From IMG/VR virus record IMGVR_UViG_3300037826_000058, positions 55,095 to 119,094 of that record: a DNA stretch of 64,000 nucleotides; one strand, given 5' to 3'. Positions within the stretch are counted from its first letter, which is position 1, and each line of letters begins with the position of its first letter. This DNA comes from a virus. Shown piece after piece: positions 10,030-19,109 of this stretch. The translations under genes were made by a program, and so were the position numbers. A model generated the notes under the pieces. The model did not search any database. It worked only from the letters and a program-made list of their open reading frames with translations, and was not told the origin of the DNA.

Positions 10030-11909
10030 TAACTGGTTCCTAATAAGAACTCGGTTCTTGGTCGAGCCTTAATATACACCTTTACTGAACCTTGTGAAAA
10101 ACCATCATCACTATTTGTGCTTGTTATCACAAACCGTTGCATAATATCTGGTTCTATTTGAGGCACTTGTCCTAGTATTGCATAGTGTCCAATGTATCCC
10201 TCAGCCCCGTCTGCTTTCAAGACCATATTCATGGGTACACCGTTTCTTTCATGTATAAAGCATGTTGCATAGTCATCTGGGGCGTTGAATATTGTGTATT
10301 CTTCATCTACGCTTACTAGCAAGAAGAAGTCTGCAGTTACTGTAGCGGCGCTTTCTAAGTTTACTAATACCCTAATGTTTTCTTGATAGTCCACTGCATA
10401 GTCTCCCCCAGGCCATCCCGCTCCCTCTGGAATTAAAGAAACATGGTCGTCTGGATTCATGCCAAAGTAAATAGGCCCAATTGCAATCATTTGGGAGGTT
10501 GTGGAAAGCGATATATTTACTACCTCTGTACTGGCGCTGTCAGTTTCGTCGTAAAAAGCAAAATCATAGTAGGGGCCACTTGTTAAGACCTTTGCTTTTC
10601 CATCTACAGACCCAGACGAAATGCTCATAGGGGCCAAGAGCATGTATGTACCGGGGTACATATCTGGTTGGTTTACAATGGTGGTTTGGTGTGCTTTTAC
10701 TGTTTCCCATGTATTAGGCGAAACGCTAATATCAGTTGCTCCGCTTATATGATAATCGTAACAGTTGTAGTCATTGGCATTTTCTGTAACGCGATAGGAG
10801 AACTTGCCTATATGGTATTCTGTAAAAGTATTGCCTTCTATTACCCAATGTGTTTCCATAGGAGCATCACCTGGAGCACCGTGAACATCGATATATGCTA
10901 CAGCACCACTATCACCGTCGTAGTTTGATATATTGCTTTGACTACACCACGTTGTGTGGCTGTTGCTTATCGCTGTTGAGTTGAATTGCAGATAGCATTT
11001 GTTTACATATACTGTCATGCCAGAAGTAGCCGTTATTCGCAACCTTACATCTTTTTCAGCTGGGACATTTGCACTCAAAGACAGCTTTACACCTTCATCT
11101 GTGGTGCTTGTTGTATCGCTAGTAATATCTGTACCGTCTGTATGGTTTCGCAGGGTCGCAGTGATTGTTCCGCTGTCTGTTGTATAGACATAGGCATAGG
11201 CTACGCACGCTTTTTCAATATCATTGGATGAAATTGTATCACTCTCGATTCCTTCACCGTCTGCATCTGTAGTGAAAAGACCGGCAGTACCGTTGACAAA
11301 AGACGATATTGCTCCAACACCGCTAGTTGTTCTCTCGAATTCTGTGGGGCTGCCCACTTCGTTCCAACCATAGGTGTTTTTGTAGAAATCCGGATTTGTT
11401 AGCTCGTTGTAAATATATTGCCATGCTCCATACCCTAGAGGCTCGGTAATTAAATCAAAGCTTATAGCATCACCAAATTTTACATCTTGGGTTTGCCTGT
11501 TGAAATATTCAAATAGATCAACACCCCCGAAATTAGCATCTATTACAGTGTACCTTGTCCAATTAGTGGCACCCTCTAACTGTATCTCTAAGTAAACCTC
11601 GCTTTCATCTTGGTGGGTTTGATGTCTTCTAGCTCTCTTGATAAGTCGGTTGAGAGTTATCAACTGGTTTGCAATAGCGTCGTCAGAAGAATTGCTTTTG
11701 AGTGCAACCTTCATAGGCCATGTTCGGTTGCCCAACTTCTCTCTAATGATTCTCTCACCATCTTGCCAATCCGATTGGTGATACAAGTGTTGGTGTTCAG
11801 GTAACCCTAAGGAGGCCCCAGAGGCCAGCATCTGAAACCCAGCTCCGGAAGCATCAAAGGAAAGATCAACAGAATCTGTTCCATTGGATATTTTTATTAC
11901 ATCTGTCAT
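10029..11909 (-). CDS. Distal tail (Dit)-like protein with carbohydrate-binding-type insertions
   Basis: A 626-residue protein directly downstream of the tape measure, where siphophages encode Dit. The N-terminal about 170 residues (VDLSFDASGAGFQML ... WPMKVALKSNSSDD ... RYTVIDANFGGVD) fit a Dit-like ring domain. Residues about 190-480 contain jelly-roll-like segments (YNELTNPDFYKNTYGW; TATLRNHTDGTDITSD) resembling carbohydrate-binding modules. The C-terminus (QRFVITSTNSDDGFSQGSVKVYIKAR) returns to a tail-tip type. Dit proteins this large often carry lectin modules for initial adsorption. Family assignment rests on gene order plus weak motifs. Confidence 0.65.
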   Translation of the reverse strand: MTDVIKISNGTDSVDLSFDASGAGFQMLASGASLGLPEHQHLYHQSDWQDGERIIREKLGNRTWPMKVALKSNSSDDAIANQLITLNRLIKRARRHQTHQDESEVYLEIQLEGATNWTRYTVIDANFGGVDLFEYFNRQTQDVKFGDAISFDLITEPLGYGAWQYIYNELTNPDFYKNTYGWNEVGSPTEFERTTSGVGAISSFVNGTAGLFTTDADGEGIESDTISSNDIEKACVAYAYVYTTDSGTITATLRNHTDGTDITSDTTSTTDEGVKLSLSANVPAEKDVRLRITATSGMTVYVNKCYLQFNSTAISNSHTTWCSQSNISNYDGDSGAVAYIDVHGAPGDAPMETHWVIEGNTFTEYHIGKFSYRVTENANDYNCYDYHISGATDISVSPNTWETVKAHQTTIVNQPDMYPGTYMLLAPMSISSGSVDGKAKVLTSGPYYDFAFYDETDSASTEVVNISLSTTSQMIAIGPIYFGMNPDDHVSLIPEGAGWPGGDYAVDYQENIRVLVNLESAATVTADFFLLVSVDEEYTIFNAPDDYATCFIHERNGVPMNMVLKADGAEGYIGHYAILGQVPQIEPDIMQRFVITSTNSDDGFSQGSVKVYIKARPRTEFLLGTS

Positions 11910-14900
11910 GCCGGTTGCCTCCTAGCGTTAATCATGTTGCCAATCTCAACTGATAAATCCTTAGCAAATTGTCTACCAACTTGCATGTTTGGTACTACCA
12001 ACGTACCTACCAGCGATTCATTAAATTGAACTGTGCTGGGAGCGTCGGCTGGTGCTGGTGTAGAAGATGCAACGGGTGCTCCTATTGGTCGTGATGTTCC
12101 CACGCTACGCATCAATTGCCCCATTTCCCGCAACTCATCATTGACCATCGAAACAGCCGTTGCTAACGGTGGGGGCGAGTGCATCTCTAGGTTTTCAGGA
12201 ATGCTACCTGATTGTTGCACCTGAATTCTAATAGTCACCTTGTTTTCATCAGCCCACTTCTTGAGTTCCTTGACCTTCTTTAAGATTTTGGCAAGGGTGT
12301 CTTTTACCCCGTTTAGGGCTGCGCACGTCTCGGCGGCAAATTCCCTAAATAAGTTAAGCAAGTCACCTAGTCTTTCTTCAGCAATCTCTTCAAAGTCGTC
12401 AAACATTACTGGTACAATGCCACTGTCACCTAATAGCTCCTGGCTTAGCGCTTCAAATTGTTGTTGTGTACCAGAAGACCAAGATGCAGTATCTCCCTTT
12501 ATAGTGTCATACGTTTGATTGAATTGCTGTGTTGTTTCTGTTCCCCATTGTGCGGTTGCTTCCCCCGTTGAAGCATACGTACCCCCCAGCTCGCTTTCTA
12601 TGCTACTTGCCATCTGAGGTACAATCTCTTCTGAAATGCGCGTGCTCATTCCAGACATTTGTGCTTCCATACCAACACCGAAATCATCAGTTTCGGTAAG
12701 CCATCTGTTTAGGGTTGCTGACCACCCGCTAAGTGCTTCATCTGTACCTTGGGTTACGTTGGATGTGCTTGCTCCAATATCCTCAAAATGCTTGCTAGCA
12801 ACATCACTTGCTTCACCTAAATATCTGTCAGCCTGAAGCGCATATCGTTGTGCCGCAGCCCCCATTTCGTTTTGCTTTCTGATGTTTTCATCGGCAGCCT
12901 CGGCTACATTGTTGATGTTTAATTCAAAGTCATCTGCCCATTTATTGTACTCTCTGCGAGTTTCCAACATTGTGTCAATCACAAGGTCGTTACTTTTTTC
13001 AAATGACCTGGCAAACTCTTCAAGACCGCTTCCTTGGCCGCCGATCTTTCCCAACCAGTCCGCCACTGATTGAAAACCCTGTGCCATCTTTATAACCGGT
13101 ATGGCAACCAACCCGTGAACTGCCCCTCGTAAGTCAATTATGACATCGCGTGCCCACTCCGCTATCCGCCCCATAACAAGCAAGCCTCTTTGTACAGGGC
13201 TTAATGCGGCATGTAGGTGGGGCCACTTATTCCTGGATTGGTCATCAACCGTTTTGCCCAACAAGGTCATCATGGCTAAAGCAAGCCCCGCCTTGGCACC
13301 AAATAGAGCGGTTGCCCCAGCACCTACAAGCAATACAGTGTTGTATTCCGAAAAGAAGTCTGGGATATTGCTTTTATTTAAGGTCTCGGAGAGATCATTC
13401 CATGCATCCATCATCATAGCAACGTTAGTGTTGAATGATTCCCGTACACGGTTGAAAGGTTCCTGCAATATTTCGCGCACTGTTTGCGCAAATCCCCCCA
13501 TCTTTTTCTTGAGACCCTTGATGACTGATGGGCCACCAGCTGGGAAGTCAAAACCTCGTGTAATCTCTCCTAATTTCTTGGCAGCCCCACCAGCAGCCTT
13601 GGCTGCTTTTTTCATCTTGTCAGCTGTGCTACCAATACCTTCATCAACCTCGTCTATCATACGGTTGAGCATTCGGAACAGCTCTAGCTGTTCTTGGATA
13701 GCACTCTTGCGATTTTCTAGTACATTAACCTGTCTCTCTTGCTCTTTGACCGCCGCTCTAGTGGCTTGTACCTGTTGCAGCTGACCACGAATGGCATCCT
13801 CATCTTTGCCCAATACCTGCATTTCAAATAGAGCTGTCTCTTCCCCTTTGAGCTTGCCTTCCATACGCTCTAAAGCCTTGCGAGCGTCTTCCAGCTTCAT
13901 CTCTACTTGCTTTTCCAGTAATTCAAGGTCAAAGATGCTTAATCCCTTGGCCCAAGATGCAATGGCCGAAACCCCCCATTCCATTAATTGCTTCTTGGGT
14001 TTGGCTTCAAACTGCTTCTTTAGCTTCTGAAGCACACCGCTGAATTGGGGGTCATATTCCTCCATAGCGCCATACCATTCGGCAATGGCATCCATACCCC
14101 AATTGATAATATCTGGTGCAACACGAGGAGGAGACCCAGGGGCCAACCAGTTTTCCAAAATGGCACTGATTGTGTTCATCACGGTGACAATCGCGTATGT
14201 GAAGCCCTCTAGGATACCAACAGCTAAACTACTACCAATATTAGCACCCCAAGACGCTGCGTTTACAGCCCATTCTCCTGCCCTTGTTCCCATTCGCTGG
14301 GCACCATTAGCAACAGCGCTTTCTGCTCCTAAGACACCCTTGGACATACTGTGAGGTAACTCATCGCTTACTTTGTAAAACACATTCATAAAGGATTCTG
14401 CAAAGACACTGGCAAGAGGAATGGTTTTTGTTACAAATTCTCTGACGTAGCCCATCGCGACCGTAAGGGCTGGGCCAAGGGCCATCAATATGTTGTCTTT
14501 GAGATCAACAAAACTAGCCTTAACGGCTCCTGTTTGAAAAGCCAGCAATGCCTCTGTATCACCCATTGCGGCGACTAGGGCTTCACCCTGTCTTAATGCC
14601 TCGTTTAACAACGCTACGGACTTTTGTTGGCGTGACATCTCCTGTGTAGTAATGCCCAATTGCTCAGCGTATTTTTCTTGGGCGTAGTTGAGATCAACCA
14701 TCAAGCCCAGCTGGGCGAAGTACCTGGTATATAGACGCCCAGCACCCATGACGAGAGAGCTTACCATTTTCTCCACGTCTTTACCCATGATGTTGGCAGC
14801 GGCAGTAGCAACCTCAAATACACGGGGTAGTTTAGTTCCCACCTCGGCCCCCATCAAGGCAAAGGCATGGTTAGCCGCCTCTGCCATATCGGTATAGGAC

Positions 14901-15349
14901 ATCATACCCCTAGAAGCGACACGAAGCTTGTTCACAAAGACATCTATATTGGGGGCCATTTCAGCAAAGGCTTGATTGCCGCGTCGTGCAGCCTCTACAA
15001 AACCCTCAAATACAACACGTTTGTTCTGTATAGCACCAATGCTTTCAGATAGTTTATAGAATCCAAACGACAACCCAGCAACAGTGGCGGTTAAACCAAC
15101 CGCTGCTTTCCCGATGGTTTTAAGAGCACCTAGTACGCCCCCAATCAACCCTCGCGTGAGTTTGGTTGCAGCTTGGGCTGCTGTGTTAAAAACCTTGTCG
15201 AATACTGGTCTTAACCCAGCACCTGCTTTACCTATTTTGCTTGCCGCTTTAACTATTTTCTTTAATTGTCTTTTCAATCGTTCAAGATGCTTACTGAAAC
15301 CATCTTTAACGTTGATAGCAATTTGTCGTGCTATTTCACCCTGAGCCAT
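11906..15349 (-). CDS. Tape measure protein
   Basis: A 1147-residue protein between the tail chaperones and Dit, the canonical tape-measure position. It is Ala/Lys/Gly-rich with helical stretches: an N-terminal basic coil (about 1-60), hydrophobic segments near 70-100, a long coiled coil at about 480-560 (EKQVEMKLEDARKALERMEG) and further hydrophobic stretches around 690-760. It sets tail length and is extruded at infection; by the usual length relation it predicts a long flexible tail. No lytic transglycosylase or peptidase motif is obvious. AAGAGG lies upstream of the ATG and the gene overlaps the chaperone GT frame by 14 bp. Confidence 0.9.
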   Translation of the reverse strand: MAQGEIARQIAINVKDGFSKHLERLKRQLKKIVKAASKIGKAGAGLRPVFDKVFNTAAQAATKLTRGLIGGVLGALKTIGKAAVGLTATVAGLSFGFYKLSESIGAIQNKRVVFEGFVEAARRGNQAFAEMAPNIDVFVNKLRVASRGMMSYTDMAEAANHAFALMGAEVGTKLPRVFEVATAAANIMGKDVEKMVSSLVMGAGRLYTRYFAQLGLMVDLNYAQEKYAEQLGITTQEMSRQQKSVALLNEALRQGEALVAAMGDTEALLAFQTGAVKASFVDLKDNILMALGPALTVAMGYVREFVTKTIPLASVFAESFMNVFYKVSDELPHSMSKGVLGAESAVANGAQRMGTRAGEWAVNAASWGANIGSSLAVGILEGFTYAIVTVMNTISAILENWLAPGSPPRVAPDIINWGMDAIAEWYGAMEEYDPQFSGVLQKLKKQFEAKPKKQLMEWGVSAIASWAKGLSIFDLELLEKQVEMKLEDARKALERMEGKLKGEETALFEMQVLGKDEDAIRGQLQQVQATRAAVKEQERQVNVLENRKSAIQEQLELFRMLNRMIDEVDEGIGSTADKMKKAAKAAGGAAKKLGEITRGFDFPAGGPSVIKGLKKKMGGFAQTVREILQEPFNRVRESFNTNVAMMMDAWNDLSETLNKSNIPDFFSEYNTVLLVGAGATALFGAKAGLALAMMTLLGKTVDDQSRNKWPHLHAALSPVQRGLLVMGRIAEWARDVIIDLRGAVHGLVAIPVIKMAQGFQSVADWLGKIGGQGSGLEEFARSFEKSNDLVIDTMLETRREYNKWADDFELNINNVAEAADENIRKQNEMGAAAQRYALQADRYLGEASDVASKHFEDIGASTSNVTQGTDEALSGWSATLNRWLTETDDFGVGMEAQMSGMSTRISEEIVPQMASSIESELGGTYASTGEATAQWGTETTQQFNQTYDTIKGDTASWSSGTQQQFEALSQELLGDSGIVPVMFDDFEEIAEERLGDLLNLFREFAAETCAALNGVKDTLAKILKKVKELKKWADENKVTIRIQVQQSGSIPENLEMHSPPPLATAVSMVNDELREMGQLMRSVGTSRPIGAPVASSTPAPADAPSTVQFNESLVGTLVVPNMQVGRQFAKDLSVEIGNMINARRQPA

Positions 15350-15704
15350 CCTTAGCCTCTTTGTTTACCTGCTTCATAAATTCTGCTACTTTTTCAGTTT
15401 GACTTTGCGGTTCAACCTCCATATGCAGGGCGTCCATCTTCCCCGACATTAGCAATCGTAACCTCATACGGTCTTCTCGCGACACGTTGTGAGGGTCTTC
15501 ACGGAAGTTTTGTGCTACGTTTCGCCAGCGACGTAAATTGTACATTCTCATGCATACCCATCCATCTTCTTCCTGCAACTCGGATGGGCGACAATGAAAC
15601 ATCTCGCATAACGAAAGCTCAACAGCCTCTATGGGAACTGGGGGTATATCAACGCCACGGCTCCCGCCTAATATATTTAGGACGAGAGCCGTAGCTGCAT
15701 CTAG
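15336..15704 (-). CDS. Tail assembly chaperone, T extension of the G-T fusion (read by -1 frameshift)
   Basis: This frame is open from the slippery site at the end of the G gene down to 15336, giving LDAATALVLNILGG ... ELSLCEMFHCRPSELQEEDGWVCMRMYNLRRW. That is the usual content of siphophage T extensions. Read after a -1 shift it adds 122 residues to the 131-residue G protein (about 253 in all). An internal ATG at 15602 could give an 88-residue product, but the conserved part begins upstream of it, so translation by frameshift is the better reading. It overlaps the tape-measure start by 14 bp, as in other siphophages. It binds the tape measure during tail assembly. Confidence 0.8.
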   Translation of the reverse strand, partial: LDAATALVLNILGGSRGVDIPPVPIEAVELSLCEMFHCRPSELQEEDGWVCMRMYNLRRWRNVAQNFREDPHNVSREDRMRLRLLMSGKMDALHMEVEPQSQTEKVAEFMKQVNKEAKDGSG

Positions 15705-16096
15705 TTTCCCTCTTCTGGCAACGCTTCTGGTGCTGTTCCCTCAAGCCACTTTTCTAGCAAGTATTGTAGCTCTGTAAATGCATCTAACTCCCTCAACGTA
15801 TCAGCACTTGGAGGGTTGTCTAGTTCTTCCCCAGTGTATGGATCAGTCCAGTCCCACCGGATGATAGCCCGCGCCAATATAGGGCAGACATCATCGTAGT
15901 AAAAGCGAGCCATCTTTCCTTCATCGTCGCCTTCCTGTAGCTTAGTAGCCTTCGCTACGACCATCATATCGCGTGGACTGATACGCTTGCGGAAGGATAC
16001 TTCTTCGCCCTCATGAGGGTGATATTTTTCCCCCCCACTTTCTATCACTAAATCATCTGACTTAACAACTATCACTGGGGCGCGTCGCTTACTCAT
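15701..16096 (-). CDS. Tail assembly chaperone G
   Basis: A 131-residue acidic protein (SKRRAPVIVVKSDDLVIE ... FTELQYLLEKWLEGTAPEALPEEGN) between the tail tube gene and the tape measure. Size, position and the slippery GGGAAAC heptamer just before the stop identify it as the G half of the siphophage tail chaperone pair. It coats or chaperones the tape measure before tube polymerisation; most ribosomes stop here and a minority shift to make the G-T fusion. Confidence 0.85.
   Translation of the reverse strand: MSKRRAPVIVVKSDDLVIESGGEKYHPHEGEEVSFRKRISPRDMMVVAKATKLQEGDDEGKMARFYYDDVCPILARAIIRWDWTDPYTGEELDNPPSADTLRELDAFTELQYLLEKWLEGTAPEALPEEGN
15704..15710 (-). other. Programmed -1 ribosomal frameshift site
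   Basis: The last sense codons of the chaperone G gene read GAG GGA AAC followed by TAG. The heptamer G GGA AAC fits the X XXY YYZ slippery rule. A -1 slip bypasses TAG and enters the open T frame. Position, direction and gene pair match the conserved tail-chaperone frameshift of siphophages. Confidence 0.85.
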
Positions 16097-16146
16097 TTAT
16101 GTACCTCCTCGCCTCCGCCCGTTTGGGTAGGAGAGGCCAGATTGTG

Positions 16147-16163
16147 TGTAACATCATGTTACA
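16147..16163. promoter_or_regulatory. Perfect inverted repeat TGTAACATcATGTTACA
   Basis: A 17-bp palindrome (8-bp arms, one central base) directly after the tail tube stop codon, between tail tube and chaperone genes. The same palindrome occurs at 44371-44391 and 55230-55246. It looks like a binding site for a dimeric regulator. Confidence 0.6.
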
Positions 16164-16550
16164 TTAGCTAAAACCGGTTGATGTCAAGGCTCCATCTATG
16201 ATTCCACTGAAGTCGATTGTCCAGAAGCCATCGGCAGGCCCATCCACTGACCAGCTTGTGAAATAACCCGTGAAGCTCCAGTAATCAGACGTTGCGTTCG
16301 TTGGGTAGATTGCTACGGTGTGCGATGAACCAGTGGTTGTGTAATCGATCAATGTGCTTTCTGTGTCGTCTGCTACTCCCCCACCTGAGAACTCACCTGA
16401 GTAAGGCCCTACAGCTTTCTCGGTGTAGTTCTGTCCTTGGATTAAGACCTCCGCTACCGATCTATCCAGGGATATTGACAGCGTGGTTGAAGACGAATAG
16501 TGGGAACCATCGACGTACATCATACCATTCAAACCATCTAAACTTGCCAT
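16164..16550 (-). CDS. Major tail (tube) protein
   Basis: A 128-residue beta-rich protein (SLDGLNGMMYVDGSHYSSSTTLSISLDR ... SFTGYFTSWSVDGPADGFWTIDFSGI) upstream of the chaperone pair and tape measure. Length, Ser/Thr/Gly-rich beta content and position match siphophage tail tube proteins, which polymerise into the hollow tail. TAGGAGGTACATAAC precedes the ATG, a strong ribosome-binding site fitting a high-copy structural protein. A regulatory palindrome lies just after its stop. Confidence 0.8.
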   Translation of the reverse strand: MASLDGLNGMMYVDGSHYSSSTTLSISLDRSVAEVLIQGQNYTEKAVGPYSGEFSGGGVADDTESTLIDYTTTGSSHTVAIYPTNATSDYWSFTGYFTSWSVDGPADGFWTIDFSGIIDGALTSTGFS

Positions 16551-16590
16551 GTTATGTACCTCCTATCGTGAATTTTAGAATTCATCATTA

Positions 16591-17613
16591 TCAGTTGTCA
16601 ATAATGCTCAATTTCCTCAACAGGTATTGAGCGCGGTGGAGGTACGAGTGATTAGCTACAGCGCTTCTCGCGCCTCGACCTATGAGCATTCTATCGTTAC
16701 GTTTTTCATCTCGTATCCATTTTCTCAAGATGCCTTCTAATTCGTTTGGCGTTGCAAAGGGCAAATAGTTTTCCCCAAGCAAATCGCTCAGCTCCGGTAT
16801 TGTATCTTGTGAAGCAATCGTTGCCCCACAAGCCGCTGCCTCGTAAATACGTGGGCCAACAGATTCTCTTCCTGGTATAGTCTCCTGACCTTGAAAATCT
16901 ACGCTTACCCGATCTAAGTTAAGAACTATTTTGGCCCCGTTATAATACTGCGCTGCTTCATCATTCCTCAATACAACATCATCTTGGTTAAAAAATTTCT
17001 TTAATGGACTATCATCTAGTTTCCAGTATCCAAATAACTTGAAGTCGATACCACTCCAATCTACTTGTTCTAGAAAGTGTTGTCTTTCTGGAAAACCACT
17101 CCCTACGAATACCACGTCGCTTCTGTACTTGCTGGATACAATCATAGGGTGATGTATCTCTTGACTGTATGCCAATGGTAGAAAATCTATTCCCATTACT
17201 TCCGCGCTACTAAGGTCATTGGCGAACGTGTGTGTTGCTCTCTCGACTATGTACGAGTTTGTTTTATCTCTATAAGGACACTCCGTAAGTATTGCTACTG
17301 TGGGTATATTCAATCTATGCATCCAGTCCCAAAATATATCGTGAATAGACGTTCCGTCCACGATGAACACAATATCTGGCTGACATTCTACGACCTTAAA
17401 CACTACATCAGCTGTGGCTCGCTCGTATGTTGTTGCCGTGTTGAGACTGGTAGACTGAATGACCTTCTCCCATTGCTCCCAAATTTCTTCATAGTGAATG
17501 TTGGTGCAATGGACGTTGAGCTGTTGAAAGGCTCTAGAATATCCTACAGCACAGTCCCTTGTACTCGCTGCATGTGGTGGAAAGATCAGAGCTACGTGTT
17601 TATTTTGATGCAC
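16591..17613 (-). CDS. CgeB-like glycosyltransferase
   Basis: A 340-residue GT-B protein. It has PDIVFIVDGTSIHDIFWDWM and IPTVAILTECPY in the N-half. The C-half has SDVVFVGSGFPERQHFLEQVDW, KIVLNLDRVSVD and the typical GPRIYEAAACGATIASQ segment followed by LLGENYLPFATPNELEGIL, the pattern of CgeB/spore-maturation glycosyltransferases. It sits alone between tail-completion genes and the tail tube gene, a foreign enzyme inside a structural operon. Likely acceptor is a virion protein or the host surface (inference). Confidence 0.85.
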   Translation of the reverse strand: MHQNKHVALIFPPHAASTRDCAVGYSRAFQQLNVHCTNIHYEEIWEQWEKVIQSTSLNTATTYERATADVVFKVVECQPDIVFIVDGTSIHDIFWDWMHRLNIPTVAILTECPYRDKTNSYIVERATHTFANDLSSAEVMGIDFLPLAYSQEIHHPMIVSSKYRSDVVFVGSGFPERQHFLEQVDWSGIDFKLFGYWKLDDSPLKKFFNQDDVVLRNDEAAQYYNGAKIVLNLDRVSVDFQGQETIPGRESVGPRIYEAAACGATIASQDTIPELSDLLGENYLPFATPNELEGILRKWIRDEKRNDRMLIGRGARSAVANHSYLHRAQYLLRKLSIIDN

Positions 17614-17917
17614 CGACGATACCCGCGATAAGTGCTCCTAGGAAATTAACGATGTCGATAGTGTTGCTTTTATCTCGCAAGCTTTTTATTGCCCCCTCGA
17701 TGTTTTCCATCTTAGCTTGCGTGCTGGATTCCCGACGCTCTAATTCCCTTACTCTTCTGTCTAACTTATCATGTGTTGCTTCTACTTTACCGGTAAGAGA
17801 TTGAATTTGCTCACCTAGATCGTTACGGGTTCGCCTCATCTCCTCGGTAAGTGCCTCTACATCTCTGCAGAGCACTGCTACTACCATATCACCATCATTC
17901 TTCTTCGCCCCTGTCAT
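17600..17917 (-). CDS. Small coiled-coil protein with C-terminal hydrophobic segment
   Basis: Residues about 15-80 are a heptad-rich coiled coil (DVEALTEEMRRTRNDLGEQIQ ... VRELERRESSTQAKMENIEGAIKSL), followed by IVNFLGALIAGIVGASK, a short possible membrane or hydrophobic segment. The layout resembles XhlA/haemolysin-type accessory proteins, but the position between tail genes also allows a tail accessory role. The ATG at 17917 is chosen for AGAGG upstream; a GTG lies just before it. Function unknown. Confidence 0.55.
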   Translation of the reverse strand: MTGAKKNDGDMVVAVLCRDVEALTEEMRRTRNDLGEQIQSLTGKVEATHDKLDRRVRELERRESSTQAKMENIEGAIKSLRDKSNTIDIVNFLGALIAGIVGASK

Positions 17918-18092
17918 CACCGTCCTCTTCTAATCTGGTTCCAATGTGTGGAATGTCTTCATAACCTACCAGAACCAGTCCCCCTCCCCACATCGCGAAG
18001 GCCACTTGCATGATTTCGTGTGTGTTGGAAAACTGCTCTAGCTTGTGGCACAACTCCTCTGGACTTCCTCCTCTAATCGATTCAAATTTCAT
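17895..18092 (-). CDS. Small acidic protein of unknown function
   Basis: 65 residues (KFESIRGGSPEELCHKLEQFSNTHEIMQVAFAMWGGGLVLVGYED ... RLEEDGDDRGEEE) with an acidic tail. It lies between the tail terminator and the coiled-coil protein, overlapping the latter by 23 bp. No family recognised; the packed context supports a real gene. Confidence 0.5.
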   Translation of the reverse strand: MKFESIRGGSPEELCHKLEQFSNTHEIMQVAFAMWGGGLVLVGYEDIPHIGTRLEEDGDDRGEEE

Positions 18093-18093
18093 C

Positions 18094-18528
18094 TTAAGTG
18101 CTAACCTCCTCTGTTACCTCTAACCTCAAGTCAAGTCGCATATAATACGGTTCGTCTACCCGCAACTCAATACCACTGGAACCTGTTACTACGGCTCGCC
18201 TAACCCCCGTGGCGCTGTCTAAATGGGGGTATGCATTTAGCTGTGCCATTACATTATCAACATCCGACAGCAAGTTTTCATACGTTGAGTTGCTATCCAT
18301 GCGGTGGTAAACGCCCACTGTAATAACGTGATCGCTCGCAAATCGACCATGCCCAGCTACTGGTATGTTTCCAGGGCCATGTGAACTCGGTTCGTATTCT
18401 AATATCACTGCCCTCGATAAACCTGTAGTTAATATCGACCAGTCACCAATCGACACGTTGCTAGCACTATAGTTGGCATGGTTAGTTATGACTGTTTCAG
18501 TTGCTTGTAATACCGATATAATACTCAC
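18094..18528 (-). CDS. Tail terminator-like protein
   Basis: A 144-residue protein (SIISVLQATETVITNHANYSASNVSIGDW ... HVITVGVYHRMDSNSTYENLLSDVDNVMAQLNAYPHLD ... MRLDLRLEVTEEVS). The size, the central ITVGVYH strand followed by a helix with paired Leu/Asp residues, and the place between the gp10-like neck protein and tail tube fit siphophage tail terminator (gpU/gp17-like) proteins. It caps the tube and joins it to the head. The start overlaps the previous stop by one base. Confidence 0.6.
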   Translation of the reverse strand: MSIISVLQATETVITNHANYSASNVSIGDWSILTTGLSRAVILEYEPSSHGPGNIPVAGHGRFASDHVITVGVYHRMDSNSTYENLLSDVDNVMAQLNAYPHLDSATGVRRAVVTGSSGIELRVDEPYYMRLDLRLEVTEEVST

Positions 18529-19109
18529 TATTCACCTGGTAACCCTAATCGTTGGCTGGGTGAATGCCATCCAGACCCGTCACCCGCTAACTGCATAATA
18601 ATATTAACCGCCAGTTCAGAAGCTGTTCCTTCCAATACATCTTTGGTCATTTCGTCTTTAGCAACACGGTCAACAAATGGGTTCTCACCATGTGTTCCCC
18701 AACCCTGTCTTGTTGCCCAAACAGACGTACCGCGAAGCCTGATACCATGCCAAATCTGCCACGCCTCTCCCTCTGTGACACCAAGCTTGCTCTTAGCCCA
18801 CATATAGATTGGTATAAACGGTGGGGTGTGTGGGTCTGTACCATCCAACACATAGTTTACATTGTCGGCCTTGCTTGGGTCGGGGCCTACGACAAATCCT
18901 TTTTTGTGTTCTTCTAGTATTCTCACAGAGTCTGCTAAAACCCCGCGCCATCGTACAAGGTTGGCCTCGTATTGCAACCGTTTGGTGAAATAGGCTTTGA
19001 GCTTTTTGAGCGCTGTCTCAAGTACGTGCATTCCCCCACTCTTCGCTACCTTAGCGGCACGCTCGGAAAGCTCTGTTATATCTTTAGTCTTTACTTCAAT
19101 AGTCAACAT
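18528..19109 (-). CDS. Neck/tail completion protein, HK97 gp10-like
   Basis: About 193 residues (MLTIEVKTKDITELSERAAKVAKSGG ... ALKKLKAYFTKRLQYEANLVRWRGVLADSVRI ... NPFVDRVAKDEMTKDVLEG). The opening pattern, the mid-protein surface segment and the C-terminal NPF..R.. motif are typical of HK97 gp10-family proteins, which help join head and tail. I use the ATG at 19109, part of a TAATG stop/start junction with the upstream gene. An in-frame ATG at 19124 lacks a ribosome-binding site. Confidence 0.65.
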   Translation of the reverse strand: MLTIEVKTKDITELSERAAKVAKSGGMHVLETALKKLKAYFTKRLQYEANLVRWRGVLADSVRILEEHKKGFVVGPDPSKADNVNYVLDGTDPHTPPFIPIYMWAKSKLGVTEGEAWQIWHGIRLRGTSVWATRQGWGTHGENPFVDRVAKDEMTKDVLEGTASELAVNIIMQLAGDGSGWHSPSQRLGLPGE

